NCBI GenBank assembly: GCA_900752095.1
Contig: CAADUD010000061.1
Coordinates: 1 to 44,264 of the forward strand
Direction: 5' to 3'
From: Clostridia bacterium
Lineage (GTDB): Bacteria > Bacillota > Clostridia > TANB77 > CAG-508
Length of the DNA stretch: 44,264 nt
The notes beneath the pieces are model-generated. The model searched no databases. It saw only the letters and a list, made by a program, of their open reading frames with translations, and was not told the origin of the DNA. The translations under genes were made by a program, and so were the position numbers. Every line of letters starts with the position of its first letter. The first letter of the stretch is position 1. Shown piece by piece: positions 9,857-18,755 of this stretch.

Positions 9857-9921
9857 AAATACAAATATTTTTTATAAAATAAGTGCGAATGTGTAATCTA
9901 TTTATATTTAGGAGGCATAGT

Positions 9922-10392
9922 ATGTATAATAAGTTTAAATCGATTGCGTCTGTCGTTCTGGTGTTCATTATGTTGTTTTGTCTTGGTGTTCCTGCCATGG
10001 CAACAGAACAAACTCTCAATGTAGAAGAACCCGCTATGACGGCTGAACTCGCACAAAATGAGATTCATCTTCTTGTTGTAGATCCGGTGGCAGAGTTTCA
10101 TTATACAGGGAGACTCTCAACGAACAAAGTGCTCGGTACCGTCTATGTTGGAGAAAAATGTAAGACTCTGCGCTGGACTGTAGGTAGAACAGGGAGTTCT
10201 ACAGGTTCTGTAAGATTTGCCCTAACTAATCAGGATACAGGGGACACTAGGCATATTTCTACAACAGCTAACAACACTTTGGAAGGAATTACTTATATTT
10301 CTGCTATGCCTGCTGGAACTTGGAAAATCTCTGTTGATTGGAACAACAATAACTGGCTTTATGATTTGGATTTGTACTTTTATAAAACCTAA
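9922..10392 (+). CDS. Secreted protein of unknown function, higher GC than neighbours
   Basis: The start is ATG 9922, with GGAGG at 9911-9915, giving 156 residues; longer upstream readings lack a ribosome site. The first 26 or so residues form a classical signal peptide (basic MYNKFK, hydrophobic core, AMA cleavage site). The mature part is about 130 residues, Thr/Ser/Asn-rich with alternating short hydrophobic stretches, ending WLYDLDLYFYKT, suggesting a small beta-sandwich. It has no cysteine pair or cell-wall anchor. I do not recognise the family. Base composition is about 43% G+C versus about 30% around it, which suggests recent acquisition. It has its own promoter and terminator, and an ABC transporter operon starts 140 bases downstream, but a functional link is only positional. 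Confidence 0.85.
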   Translation: MYNKFKSIASVVLVFIMLFCLGVPAMATEQTLNVEEPAMTAELAQNEIHLLVVDPVAEFHYTGRLSTNKVLGTVYVGEKCKTLRWTVGRTGSSTGSVRFALTNQDTGDTRHISTTANNTLEGITYISAMPAGTWKISVDWNNNNWLYDLDLYFYKT

Positions 10393-10472
10393 AAAGTAAG
10401 AATCCGCTGGTAGAGCGAACCAACTAATGTAAACACAACTAACTAATTGTTCTGTACATTCGCATCTTATTT

Positions 10473-10503
10473 AGTGGAACTTGGAATCCAAGTTCCACTT
10501 TTT
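10473..10503 (+). terminator. Terminator of the secreted-protein gene
   Basis: A near-perfect hairpin pairs AGTGGAACTTGGA (10473-10485) with TCCAAGTTCCACT (10487-10499), followed by a U-run. It separates the secreted-protein cassette from the ABC permease at 10533. Confidence 0.9.
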
Positions 10504-10532
10504 ATAAAAGTCATAAAAATGTAGGAGATAGT

Positions 10533-12878
10533 ATGAATATAGAAACAAGATTAACACTAAACAATATAAAAAAAAATAAAAAGCGAACACTATTTACAAT
10601 AATATCAATAGCATTATGTACAGTATTGATATTTACTACAATATTGTTGATTTCCAGCATAAGAAATGGAATTGCAGAAAATATAGAAACAAAGGATAAT
10701 GACTATCATCTTGCAATAAGAAATTTAGATATAGAAAATTTTAATAAAATAAAAAATAAAGAATATATTGATAAAATTTATATCAAAGAAAAGAATAGTG
10801 GACAATTAAGGCAATTAGAAGAACCATATAAATTAGTAAATTCAGATGATAAAATCGATGTATATATTAAATATAAAGATATCAGAAAAACATGCGAATA
10901 TTCTACTGATATAATTCAAATAATAGACGCTTCTACAGCAGCTATTGATAACCCTGAAAAAACAAATAATATAGAATATGAATTTAATCAAAAAATTTTA
11001 ACTGTACATGGATTGATTGATGTAGGAATTATAGAAGAAAATTTTAGCAAAACTTGTGTGGCAAGAGTAAATTATACTTATATATTAGATATCATGATTC
11101 TTGTTGTATTAGTGATTTTTTCTGTAATATTCATAATAATATTGTATAATGCATTTCTAATAACAATAAATGAAAGAAAAAGAGAATATGCCATCCTAAA
11201 TAGTCTTGGTGGAACAGAAGGTCAAATTTTAAAAATGTTATTTTTAGAAGGCATTATTATGGGAGTAATTGGAATTTTATTAGGGGGATTCATTTCCATA
11301 CTTTGTGCTAATATTATATTAAACCTTTTAAATAGGATATTAATAGATACAGGCTATAATTTTAATCTAGTTCTTAGTGCGAAGTACATTGGAATATCTT
11401 GCTTTATTATAATAGTAAATATCTTTATTTCATCAATTATTCCAAGTTTAAAAGCAAGTACTTCATCTGTTATTCAAGCAATTAGAAATAATAAGGAAAT
11501 AAAATTAAAAAAGAAAGTCTCTTTACTAGAAAAAATATTGCCAATAGAAGGAAAAATCGCTATAAAAAATATAAGAAGGGTAAAAAATAGATATAGATTT
11601 ATAACTATTTTACTTGTAATATGTATGACATCTTATATTGTAGTTAGCACATATATAAATTATGAAAAGAAGACGGCTGATTTAGTTGATGAATATGATG
11701 CAGATGCGGAATTAATGGTGAATTCAACAGTAGATTATCAATCTATCATTAATGATTATGAAGTTAAAACAGGAGATAGTATAGAATATGTAGCATACAA
11801 AGAGCTTGGATTATATATTTTGGTAGAACCTGCAGAAGCGTTTATGAATGACAATCGTGTTATAGAATATGAGGACAATAAGAAAAGTATACCAATGGTA
11901 ATAACAGGTGTAGATGATAACACTTATTATAGATACATAGATAAAGTAAATGCAAATTATGGTGATATTATTATCTATAATAATATGAGATTAATAGACA
12001 TAGAAGAAAGAACATATAAATATTATACGGTATTTAATCAAGGATATGATTTAAAACTAAGTATTATAGAACAATATAATAATGAAATAGAAATGCAATC
12101 AAATGAGAATTCTAATTATAGTGATGAAGAAATATCTCATAGATATAACATCATTGATAATGAAAGTTTAAATAGAAAAATAGTTTTAACAGATGAGTTA
12201 ATAAATGGATATAAAGATATGAGAAATAAATATATGGCACCATGTTTAATAGTGAATATGGATATGTTTTATAACATAAAAGAAAATATTGATAACTATA
12301 TTTTAAAAAATGAAACTAAATCTTCAATACAATTTATTTCAAATGATCAAGATTGTTCATTTATAAAAATTAAGTGTGGAAACATAATCGAATTTTCAAA
12401 TTATATAAACAAAATGATTGAAGAAGATAGAAGTAAAGATATTGATAGAATAAGTGCTACATATTATACTTTAGAAACTCAAGAAAAAAACATTTATATT
12501 AATATAATAGAATTAATATTAAAGATTATTATATTAGCAATAGTAATAATAGGGATTACAAGTATTATTAATATTTTAAATGCAAGTTTATATGAAAGAA
12601 AACAAGAATTTATAATATTAAATAGATTAGGAGCTACTAAAGAAAATGTAAATAAAATTTTACTATATGAATGTATATACATGTTTGTGAAAGCAACAGT
12701 TATATCAATTATTTTATCGGTACCTATGATATATATGATAATAAAGCATATAGGACATATTATTTCATTTGATAATATCTTAATACCAATAAATGATATT
12801 TGTATTTTTTTAGGAATCATATTATTAGTATGTTTAGGTATAGCACTATATTCAATAAAAATGGTAGAAGATAAATAA
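10533..12878 (+). CDS. ABC transporter permease with two FtsX-like domains
   Basis: 781 residues, ATG at 10533 after GTAGGAGATAGT. Topology: membrane segment 17-42, a first extracytoplasmic region of about 135 residues, three segments about 183-305 with the conserved ERKREYAILNSLGGTEGQI coupling sequence, a fourth near 353-372, a large extracytoplasmic region about 375-650, then a closing three-segment FtsX block with the repeated coupling sequence ERKQEFIILNRLGAT. This is the architecture of MacB-type mechanotransmission and peptide-resistance/export permeases in Firmicutes. Its ATPase partner follows 15 bases downstream. Substrate is unknown; export of, or immunity to, an antimicrobial peptide or removal of a lipid-anchored protein would all fit. 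Composition is very AT-rich, like the ATPase and unlike the preceding secreted gene. Confidence 0.88.
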   Translation: MNIETRLTLNNIKKNKKRTLFTIISIALCTVLIFTTILLISSIRNGIAENIETKDNDYHLAIRNLDIENFNKIKNKEYIDKIYIKEKNSGQLRQLEEPYKLVNSDDKIDVYIKYKDIRKTCEYSTDIIQIIDASTAAIDNPEKTNNIEYEFNQKILTVHGLIDVGIIEENFSKTCVARVNYTYILDIMILVVLVIFSVIFIIILYNAFLITINERKREYAILNSLGGTEGQILKMLFLEGIIMGVIGILLGGFISILCANIILNLLNRILIDTGYNFNLVLSAKYIGISCFIIIVNIFISSIIPSLKASTSSVIQAIRNNKEIKLKKKVSLLEKILPIEGKIAIKNIRRVKNRYRFITILLVICMTSYIVVSTYINYEKKTADLVDEYDADAELMVNSTVDYQSIINDYEVKTGDSIEYVAYKELGLYILVEPAEAFMNDNRVIEYEDNKKSIPMVITGVDDNTYYRYIDKVNANYGDIIIYNNMRLIDIEERTYKYYTVFNQGYDLKLSIIEQYNNEIEMQSNENSNYSDEEISHRYNIIDNESLNRKIVLTDELINGYKDMRNKYMAPCLIVNMDMFYNIKENIDNYILKNETKSSIQFISNDQDCSFIKIKCGNIIEFSNYINKMIEEDRSKDIDRISATYYTLETQEKNIYINIIELILKIIILAIVIIGITSIINILNASLYERKQEFIILNRLGATKENVNKILLYECIYMFVKATVISIILSVPMIYMIIKHIGHIISFDNILIPINDICIFLGIILLVCLGIALYSIKMVEDK

Positions 12879-12893
12879 ATGTAGGAGAAAAAA

Positions 12894-13556
12894 ATGAAAA
12901 TTTTAAAAATAGAAAATTTGAAAAAAGTTTATGGAAAAGGAGAAGCAGAGGTTATCGCAGTAAATGATGTATCGTTTGAGGTAGAAGAAGGAGAGTTTGT
13001 TGCAATAATAGGACCGTCTGGAAGTGGAAAAACAACAATATTACACATGATTGCTGGGTTAGAAAAACCAACTGCTGGAAAAATATATTTCTATGGTAAA
13101 GATATGTATGAAATGAATAAAAGAGATTTAACAATATTAAGAAGACAAAAAATAGGGATTATCTACCAATTTTATAATCTAATTTCTACATTAAACGTTG
13201 AAGAAAATATAACACTACCAATAGAACTTGATAAGAAAAAAGTAAATAGAGAAAAATTAGATAAGATAATTAAATTTTTAAATATAGATAATAGAAAAAA
13301 ACATCTACCTAATGAAATCTCTGGAGGGCAACAACAAAAAGTTGCTATAGGAAGAGCATTAATAATAGATCCAAACATTATTCTAGCAGACGAGCCTACA
13401 GGAAATCTAGATTCTAATTCAAGTGAAGAAATAATACAACTATTTAAAAAAATAAATAAGGAGTACCATCAAACAATTATAATGATTACACATAATTTAG
13501 AAATTGCAAAGCAAGCAGATAAAATTATACAAATAAAAGATGGAAAAATTATATAA
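12894..13556 (+). CDS. ABC transporter ATPase (MacB/LolD-like)
   Basis: 220 residues with all ATPase motifs: Walker A GPSGSGKT 40-47, signature ISGGQQQKVAIGRA 142-155, Walker B IILADEPTGNLD near 162 and the H-loop ITHN near 199. The start codon follows TGTAGGAGAAAAA, 15 bases after the permease stop, so the two are co-transcribed and form one transporter. The family energizes FtsX-type permeases without moving substrate through a channel. No separate substrate-binding protein or histidine-kinase sensor gene is next to it, so a BceAB-RS-type module is not supported here. Confidence 0.93.
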   Translation: MKILKIENLKKVYGKGEAEVIAVNDVSFEVEEGEFVAIIGPSGSGKTTILHMIAGLEKPTAGKIYFYGKDMYEMNKRDLTILRRQKIGIIYQFYNLISTLNVEENITLPIELDKKKVNREKLDKIIKFLNIDNRKKHLPNEISGGQQQKVAIGRALIIDPNIILADEPTGNLDSNSSEEIIQLFKKINKEYHQTIIMITHNLEIAKQADKIIQIKDGKII

Positions 13557-13636
13557 AATGACTCAATGTCAAAATATATAAATTTAAGTTTGGATAGAGA
13601 TAAAATCATACTTTATCGAAAAACAATAAAAAAATA

Positions 13637-13703
13637 TTGACAAACATAAAATAATATGCTAATATATTGTCTAATTTAGAAGGAACTCGCGCGAGATTCT
13701 AAA
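13637..13703 (+). promoter_or_regulatory. Consensus promoter with inverted repeat at the transcription start
   Basis: TTGACA (13637-13642), 17 bases and TAATAT (13660-13665) precede the DUF4173 gene. Starting ten bases after the -10 box is a nested inverted repeat: TTTAGAA (13675-13681) pairs with TTCTAAA (13697-13703) around the perfect palindrome CTCGCGCGAG (13686-13695). It could be a repressor site or a 5' leader hairpin. The CG-rich core stands out in this AT-rich sequence. Confidence 0.65.
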
Positions 13704-13786
13704 GAAATAAGTAGAAATCATTCTAAATAGAATGGTAGAAAATCTATTTAGTAAGATCTTATGTATTTAGAAAGAGGGAATTCAAA

Positions 13787-15310
13787 ATGAAACTTGTTGT
13801 AATTGGAAGTTTACTATTTAGTATTTTAGCATCTATTTTATTTTGGGGACAAGCACTGGGATTAAATGTATTTTTATTTGTATTGCCTGTTATGTGTTTT
13901 GTAATTTTTCTATTAGAAAGATATCATAAAATAAAAAATAGAAAAGGCTATTGCTTACTACTTCCTATTGTATTATTAGCTATTACTTATATGGTGTATC
14001 AAAATCAATTTTTTCAAATGATGAATTTAATCATTATCTTTTTGTTATATCATGTTATGCTAATTTGGCTTATGAATAAACAATACAAACTAGAATTTTT
14101 AGTAAGAAGAGTATTTACTTTTATTTTTAAACCATTTCAATATATTGGAAAAGCATGTAAAACTATAGGAATGTGTTTTCCAAAAAAGGAAACAAAAAGA
14201 CAATTTGGCCCAAGTTTGAAATCATTTCAGTCTATTATCTTAGGAATAGGAATTTCCATTCCTATTGTAATAGTAGTAATTATTTTATTATGTTCTGCAG
14301 ATGATACTTTTGCAGGAAATATAATAGGAATAGGAAACTATTTTATACAATGGTTAAGAAATATTTTTTTCAATAACTTTGGTTTTACTACTTTTGCTAG
14401 ACTATTGTCAATTGTAGTAGTAACAATTTATTTTATTTGCTGTATTTTAAATTTACTAAAAAGAAATCCATGGAAAATAGGAGAAGAAAAACATAAGAAA
14501 ATACAAGTAGAAAGTACTATTTTTAATACAATACTTACCATTTTAAATCTTATTTATTTTGCTTTTTGTAGTATTCAAATTCAAAAATTATGGAATATAG
14601 AATTTGCACCGAATGAGTTTAATTATGCTAATTTTGCAAGAGAAGGTTTTTTTCAACTTATGGCAGTATCCATTATTAATTTTGTAATGATCATTATTAC
14701 TACTACCAACAAAAAACAAAGTACCAAAATGCAAATTTATTATAGAAAAATAATGAATATTATTTTGGCAGTAGCTACTATTATTATTTTAATTTCAGCT
14801 TTTATAAGGATGAATTTATATGGAGAAGTTTATGGATATACTTTATTAAGAATTTTAGTATATTTTGCATTAATTACAGAAACGATTTTAATAATGCCTA
14901 CATTTGTTTTTATTTGCAACGACAAATTTTCACCGTGGAAAACTTATTTTGTTATAATTACTGTTATGTATTTAGTAATGAATTTTAGTAATATAAATCA
15001 AATAATTGCAAAACAGAATGTAGATCGCTATTTACAAAACCCAAAAAGTGAAATAGATGTTATGTACTTGATGAAAACCAATACAGATGGTATAGAAGAA
15101 TTAATAAAACTATATAAACAAATAGAAAATCCAATTTTAAAACAAAGATTAGAACGTTATTTTGTTAGTCTAAAAATACAGTTGGAACAAGAAAAAGATA
15201 ATTTATTAGAATGGAATTACTCTAGGTGGAAAGCGAGAAATCTATTACAAAATATTGAAATTCCTGAAAACTTAGAGTACAATAGTTGCAATGACATCGC
15301 GAAGCCATAA
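13787..15310 (+). CDS. Multipass membrane protein, DUF4173/DUF4153-like
   Basis: 507 residues with about ten hydrophobic segments between residues 4 and 415, beginning with the WGQALGLNVFLFVLPV stretch typical of the DUF4173/DUF4153 group, and a hydrophilic C-terminal tail of about 90 residues rich in Lys, Glu and Gln. GAGGG precedes ATG 13787. The biochemical role of the family is not established; members often sit next to DUF2975/HTH regulator pairs, as here. It has its own consensus promoter. Nothing in the sequence indicates an enzyme active site. Confidence 0.8.
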   Translation: MKLVVIGSLLFSILASILFWGQALGLNVFLFVLPVMCFVIFLLERYHKIKNRKGYCLLLPIVLLAITYMVYQNQFFQMMNLIIIFLLYHVMLIWLMNKQYKLEFLVRRVFTFIFKPFQYIGKACKTIGMCFPKKETKRQFGPSLKSFQSIILGIGISIPIVIVVIILLCSADDTFAGNIIGIGNYFIQWLRNIFFNNFGFTTFARLLSIVVVTIYFICCILNLLKRNPWKIGEEKHKKIQVESTIFNTILTILNLIYFAFCSIQIQKLWNIEFAPNEFNYANFAREGFFQLMAVSIINFVMIIITTTNKKQSTKMQIYYRKIMNIILAVATIIILISAFIRMNLYGEVYGYTLLRILVYFALITETILIMPTFVFICNDKFSPWKTYFVIITVMYLVMNFSNINQIIAKQNVDRYLQNPKSEIDVMYLMKTNTDGIEELIKLYKQIENPILKQRLERYFVSLKIQLEQEKDNLLEWNYSRWKARNLLQNIEIPENLEYNSCNDIAKP

Positions 15311-15396
15311 TTTAATAGAATATGAAACAATACGATTCGTTATCTAATCGAATATAAATTCTATTAAAATTATAAAATGTAAGAATAGGAGTAAAA

Positions 15397-15852
15397 ATGA
15401 AAATAACAGGGAAGAAAAGTCTAAGTTCATTGATTGAAATTTGTTTAAAAATTATAATGATAATAGGAATTATAATTGTGTTAGGATTGCCATTTTTTTT
15501 ACAAAAATATGCAGAATGGATGCATCCACAAATAGAATATTATCCATCTTTAGCTATTTTATATGCATCAGGGATTCCAGCATTGATTATTGTATATCGC
15601 TTTATTAAAATTTTCCATACTTTAAAAGAGGATAATCCATTTAATATGGAAAATGTGAAAAATTTAAAAGTAATTTCTAATTGTTCTTTGCTTATTATGT
15701 TAGAATATATGGTGGGAATATTTTTTATTACATCTGTTTTTGCTATTGTCATTATTGGTGTTTTTGCGGTAGTTTGGCTTGGATGCTATATTTTAGCAGA
15801 ACTTTTAAAAAAAGCAATTGACTATAAAGAAGAAAATGAATTAACAATATAA
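15397..15852 (+). CDS. DUF2975 membrane protein
   Basis: 151 residues, four predicted membrane segments (about 14-37, 48-67, 91-111, 115-137). The stretch around residues 72-90 (LKEDNPFNMENVKNLKVIS) is the cytoplasmic signature of DUF2975 proteins. The start follows ATAGGAGTAAAA. The gene pairs with the small XRE regulator whose start is 18 bases downstream, a conserved arrangement in Firmicutes. The function is not known; a membrane protein that controls, or is controlled by, the partner regulator is the usual inference. Confidence 0.85.
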   Translation: MKITGKKSLSSLIEICLKIIMIIGIIIVLGLPFFLQKYAEWMHPQIEYYPSLAILYASGIPALIIVYRFIKIFHTLKEDNPFNMENVKNLKVISNCSLLIMLEYMVGIFFITSVFAIVIIGVFAVVWLGCYILAELLKKAIDYKEENELTI

Positions 15853-15870
15853 AAAGAAAGGATGAGGAAG

Positions 15871-16053
15871 ATGGCTATTATTGTGAATTTAGATGTTATG
15901 ATGGCTAAAAGAAAAATGTCTTCTTCAGAACTTTCTGAGAAGATAGGAATTTCCATGGCAAATTTATCAATCCTAAAAACTAATAAAGGAAAAGCTATTC
16001 GATTTTCTACTTTAGATGCTATTTGCAAAGCCCTGGACTGTCAACCGCGGTGA
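15871..16053 (+). CDS. Small XRE/Cro-type regulator (YozG-like), C-terminus frameshifted
   Basis: The family start is MAIIVNLDVMMA at ATG 15871. ATG 15862 sits too close to the GAAAGG site. The 60-residue product is a single helix-turn-helix domain (KRKMSSSELSEKIGISMANLS, then the IRFSTLDAICKALDC helix). It ends abruptly at CQPR with TGA 16051-16053. Removing one base of CCGCGG (C16048) restores CQPGDILEYK and a stop at 16070-16072, the normal family ending. The six lost residues lie after the last helix, so DNA binding may survive. This is either a real single-base insertion or a sequence error. It acts with the DUF2975 protein encoded just upstream. Confidence 0.85.
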   Translation: MAIIVNLDVMMAKRKMSSSELSEKIGISMANLSILKTNKGKAIRFSTLDAICKALDCQPR

Positions 16054-16080
16054 TATTCTAGAATATAAATAATGTATAAA

Positions 16081-16117
16081 AATACTAATGAAGGGTATAC
16101 TTTCATTAGTATTTTTT
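16081..16117 (+). terminator. Terminator of the DUF2975/XRE operon
   Basis: A perfect 12-bp stem pairs AATACTAATGAA (16081-16092) with TTCATTAGTATT (16102-16113), with U-rich sequence following. Confidence 0.9.
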
Positions 16118-16213
16118 GCAGTAAAAATCGCAAAATATTTATTTAATGAATGTGGCAAAAAGATAAGTCCAATTAAAAAATAAAATAATAGAGCATAAAA
16201 GGAGAGGAAGAAA

Positions 16214-17737
16214 ATGGAAGAAAATAAAAAATCATTTTGGATTGATAGTACTTTAGAAAATAGAAAAGAATTTCCAAAGTTAGATGGAGATAAAAAAGCT
16301 GATGTTTGTATTATAGGAGGAGGGCTTACAGGATTAACGACAGCCTATTATTTATCTAAAAATAATTTAAGTGTAGTCTTATTAGAAAAATCAAAGCTAT
16401 GTGAACATACTAGTGGAAATACCACAGGAAAAATTACTAGTCAACATGATTTATTCTACGACTATTTATTACAATCAGAAGGAAAAGAAAAGGCAAAACA
16501 ATATTATGAAGCTAACGAACAGGCTATTTCTAATATAGAGGAAATTACTCAAGAAGAACAAATTGATTGTGATTTTGAAAAACAAGATGCTTATGTATTT
16601 ACCCAGAAAAGTGAAGAAATTCAAAAAATAAAAAGAGAAGTAGAAGCGGTAAAAGAAATAGGGGGAAAAGCAGAATTTGTAGATAAAGTAGACTTACCTA
16701 TTGATACTAAAGGAGCTATCAAATTTCCAAACCAAGCTCAATTTCATCCTGTAAAATATGCACAAGGATTAATAAATAGTATTTTAAGAACAAATCAAGT
16801 TTCTTTTTACGAAAATACAAAAGTTGTAGATGTAAAAGAAGGAAAAGAAGGTTATGATATTTTAGTAGAAAAAGGCAAGAAAGTAAATGCAAAATATATA
16901 GTAATTGCAAGCCATTATCCTATTATTAATGCACCAGGATACTATTTCCTAAAAATGTATCAATCTTTATCCTATGTTATTGGAGTAGAAACCAAAAAAG
17001 AAGTATTTCAAGGTATGTATATTAATAGCGAAAAGCCTACTATTTCTTTTCGAACTGCAAAAAAAGGGAATAATCGACTATTACTAATTGGTGGTATGGA
17101 TCATAAAACAGGAGAAGACATAGACTTATCATCAAGTTATGAAAAACTAATTGCAATTGCCAGACAAATAGATCCACAATGTAAGGTAGTATATCGATGG
17201 TGTACAGAAGATTGTATTTCCTTAGATAAAATTCCCTATATAGGAGAATTTTCTAATCTAATGCCAAATGTTTATGTAGGAACAGGATATAAAAAATGGG
17301 GAATGACAACATCTAACATAGCTGCCAATATTATAGTGGATAAAATTTTAGGCAAAGAAAATCCATATGAAGAAGTATTTACTTCTACAAGATTAAAACC
17401 AATTAAAAACTATCAAGAAATGGGAAATATGTTAAAAGAAGTGATAGATGGGCTAGTAATAGAAAAAATAAAAATTTCAAAAGAAACCATAGCAAACTTA
17501 AAAATAGGACAAGGAAAAATAGTAGAAGTAGATGGAAAAAAAGTAGGTGTATATCAAGATGAGAATGGAAAACTATATGCAATAAAGCCTGTATGTAGCC
17601 ATTTAGGATGTGAATTAAAATGGAATAACCTAGAAAAAACCTGGGATTGTCCTTGCCACGGTTCTCGATTTTCTTATACAGGTAAATCTATTTATGATCC
17701 AAGTATTGAAGATTTGGAAACGATAGAAATAGAATAA
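16214..17737 (+). CDS. FAD-dependent oxidoreductase with C-terminal Rieske [2Fe-2S] domain
   Basis: 507 residues, start after GGAGAGGAAGAAA. The N-terminal DAO-type fold opens with the dinucleotide motif CIIGGGLTGLTTAYYL (GGGLTG 35-40) and continues to about 395 (VGTGYKKWGMTTS near the end is the second FAD-contacting region). A Rieske domain fills about 415-507: ligands Cys461 and His463 (CSHLGC), Cys479 and His482 (CPCHGS), with Cys466 and Cys481 placed for the usual stabilising disulfide. The family oxidises amine- or amino-acid-like substrates and passes electrons through the cluster; the actual substrate is unknown. It is cytosolic, with no signal peptide. The transcript is monocistronic as far as can be seen. 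Confidence 0.93.
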   Translation: MEENKKSFWIDSTLENRKEFPKLDGDKKADVCIIGGGLTGLTTAYYLSKNNLSVVLLEKSKLCEHTSGNTTGKITSQHDLFYDYLLQSEGKEKAKQYYEANEQAISNIEEITQEEQIDCDFEKQDAYVFTQKSEEIQKIKREVEAVKEIGGKAEFVDKVDLPIDTKGAIKFPNQAQFHPVKYAQGLINSILRTNQVSFYENTKVVDVKEGKEGYDILVEKGKKVNAKYIVIASHYPIINAPGYYFLKMYQSLSYVIGVETKKEVFQGMYINSEKPTISFRTAKKGNNRLLLIGGMDHKTGEDIDLSSSYEKLIAIARQIDPQCKVVYRWCTEDCISLDKIPYIGEFSNLMPNVYVGTGYKKWGMTTSNIAANIIVDKILGKENPYEEVFTSTRLKPIKNYQEMGNMLKEVIDGLVIEKIKISKETIANLKIGQGKIVEVDGKKVGVYQDENGKLYAIKPVCSHLGCELKWNNLEKTWDCPCHGSRFSYTGKSIYDPSIEDLETIEIE

Positions 17738-17814
17738 TAGAAAGTAACATCAAATGAGAAGTTAAATGGGAATAGAAAGAAAGAGAAAAAAGTGAAATAC
17801 TAAATCTTACAAAA

Positions 17815-17843
17815 TTAACATAATGTGATATAATTGCTATAAT
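17815..17843 (+). promoter_or_regulatory. Promoter of the small membrane-anchored protein gene
   Basis: TTAACA (17815-17820), a 17-base spacer and TATAAT (17838-17843) lie 44 bases upstream of ATG 17888. Confidence 0.7.
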
Positions 17844-17887
17844 AGAGTTTTGCTCTAACATTATATCTTATATTGGAGGATTCTCAA

Positions 17888-18330
17888 ATGAAAAAAGTAT
17901 TATCGAGGTCATCATCGGTGTGCTGGTTGTAATAGGGGTAATAATAATTACTGTGCTATATATCACATCTTTGATATCTTCCATGAGACCAACTGATTCA
18001 GAAGTAACTGCATCTCAAGTGACAGAAGCGCTTGACACAGCATATAAAGATACTGCTGTGAAGACATTAAGTGAGCTCCGGGGAAGAATTTTAGAGATAG
18101 AATATCTTTCTTCAAATGATAACATTGAAACTTCTATTTTACAAGTTGAATTAGATGATATTATTTTTTTCATTGAATCTCCTAGTACGTATTGGATAAA
18201 CAATCCGTATTTGGCAGATTTTGAGTTCATCATTCAGAATACTTCCACTGTAGGAGAATTTTACGAAGACCTTATCTCGCAAATAGATGACCAAATGCAT
18301 ACTATTGAACAAGGTGTAGAGGATGCTTAA
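17888..18330 (+). CDS. Small membrane-anchored protein, reading frame broken at an A6 tract after the start
   Basis: ATG 17888 has a good site (GGAGGATTCTCAA) but runs out of frame after its A6 tract (17891-17896). With seven A residues it would read MKKSIIEVIIGVLVVIGV and continue through the long frame to TAA 18330, giving about 148 residues. The only in-frame start downstream of the tract is GTG 17920, without a ribosome site and inside the membrane helix. The protein would have one N-terminal helix (about 5-29) and an acidic, mostly helical domain outside the membrane or in the cytoplasm. I do not recognise it. The homopolymer suggests phase variation, ribosomal slippage or a sequence error. 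Own promoter, own terminator, and base composition above the local average. Confidence 0.7.
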
Positions 18331-18345
18331 GGCATCCTCTATTTT
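18317..18345 (+). terminator. Terminator overlapping the stop codon of the 17888 gene
   Basis: A 10-bp stem pairs TAGAGGATGC (18317-18326) with GCATCCTCTA (18332-18341), followed by TTTT. The left arm lies within the last codons of the gene. Confidence 0.9.
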
Positions 18346-18410
18346 ATCTTATTTTTGTATTGAATCCATTACCATTTTCTGTTACAATACCACTAAAGGG
18401 GAAGAAAAAC

Positions 18411-18740
18411 ATGTATTATACCTATATGTTAAGATGCTCTGATAACTCTATTTATACAGGAATGACTAATCATTTAGAAAATCGAATAAAAGAACATTTG
18501 CTCAAAACCAAAAATGGAGCTAAATATACGAAATCACATAATGCTATTCAATTAGAAGCAGTATGGAAAAGTAAAAATAAGTCATTAGCTTGTAAATTAG
18601 AATATTACCTGAAAACACTTAACAAAAAGCAAAAAGAAGAATTAATTAGTGGAGAAAAATTAGTTACTTATTTAAAGGGAAAAATAGATTGTAGAAGATA
18701 CCGACGTATAAATCTGAAAACACATGAGAAAATTTGTTAA
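18411..18740 (+). CDS. GIY-YIG family nuclease (UPF0213/YhbQ-like)
   Basis: Start MYYTYMLRCSDNSIYTGMT at ATG 18411, preceded by AAGGGGAAG; the longer upstream reading has no ribosome site. 109 residues, a single GIY-YIG fold: YYTYML in place of GIY, IYTGMT as the YIG strand, the conserved Arg in NRIKEH, and the Glu in LEYYLK as the metal ligand. This small family is widespread in bacteria; its natural DNA substrate is not firmly known. It is followed 15 bases later by a second, larger GIY-YIG gene, probably on the same transcript. The C-terminal extension after the fold (about residue 83 on) is basic. Confidence 0.88.
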   Translation: MYYTYMLRCSDNSIYTGMTNHLENRIKEHLLKTKNGAKYTKSHNAIQLEAVWKSKNKSLACKLEYYLKTLNKKQKEELISGEKLVTYLKGKIDCRRYRRINLKTHEKIC

Positions 18741-18755
18741 AAAGGAGAAATAATT

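Noticed and set aside
9690..10101. Two minus-strand frames opposite the secreted-protein gene
   Set aside because: They overlap a gene with signal peptide, promoter, ribosome site and terminator on the plus strand, and they lack their own signals.
10533..13556. Possible BceAB-RS antimicrobial-peptide sensing module
   Set aside because: There is no histidine kinase or response regulator nearby, and the permease has two large extracytoplasmic regions of MacB-like layout rather than the single large BceB loop.
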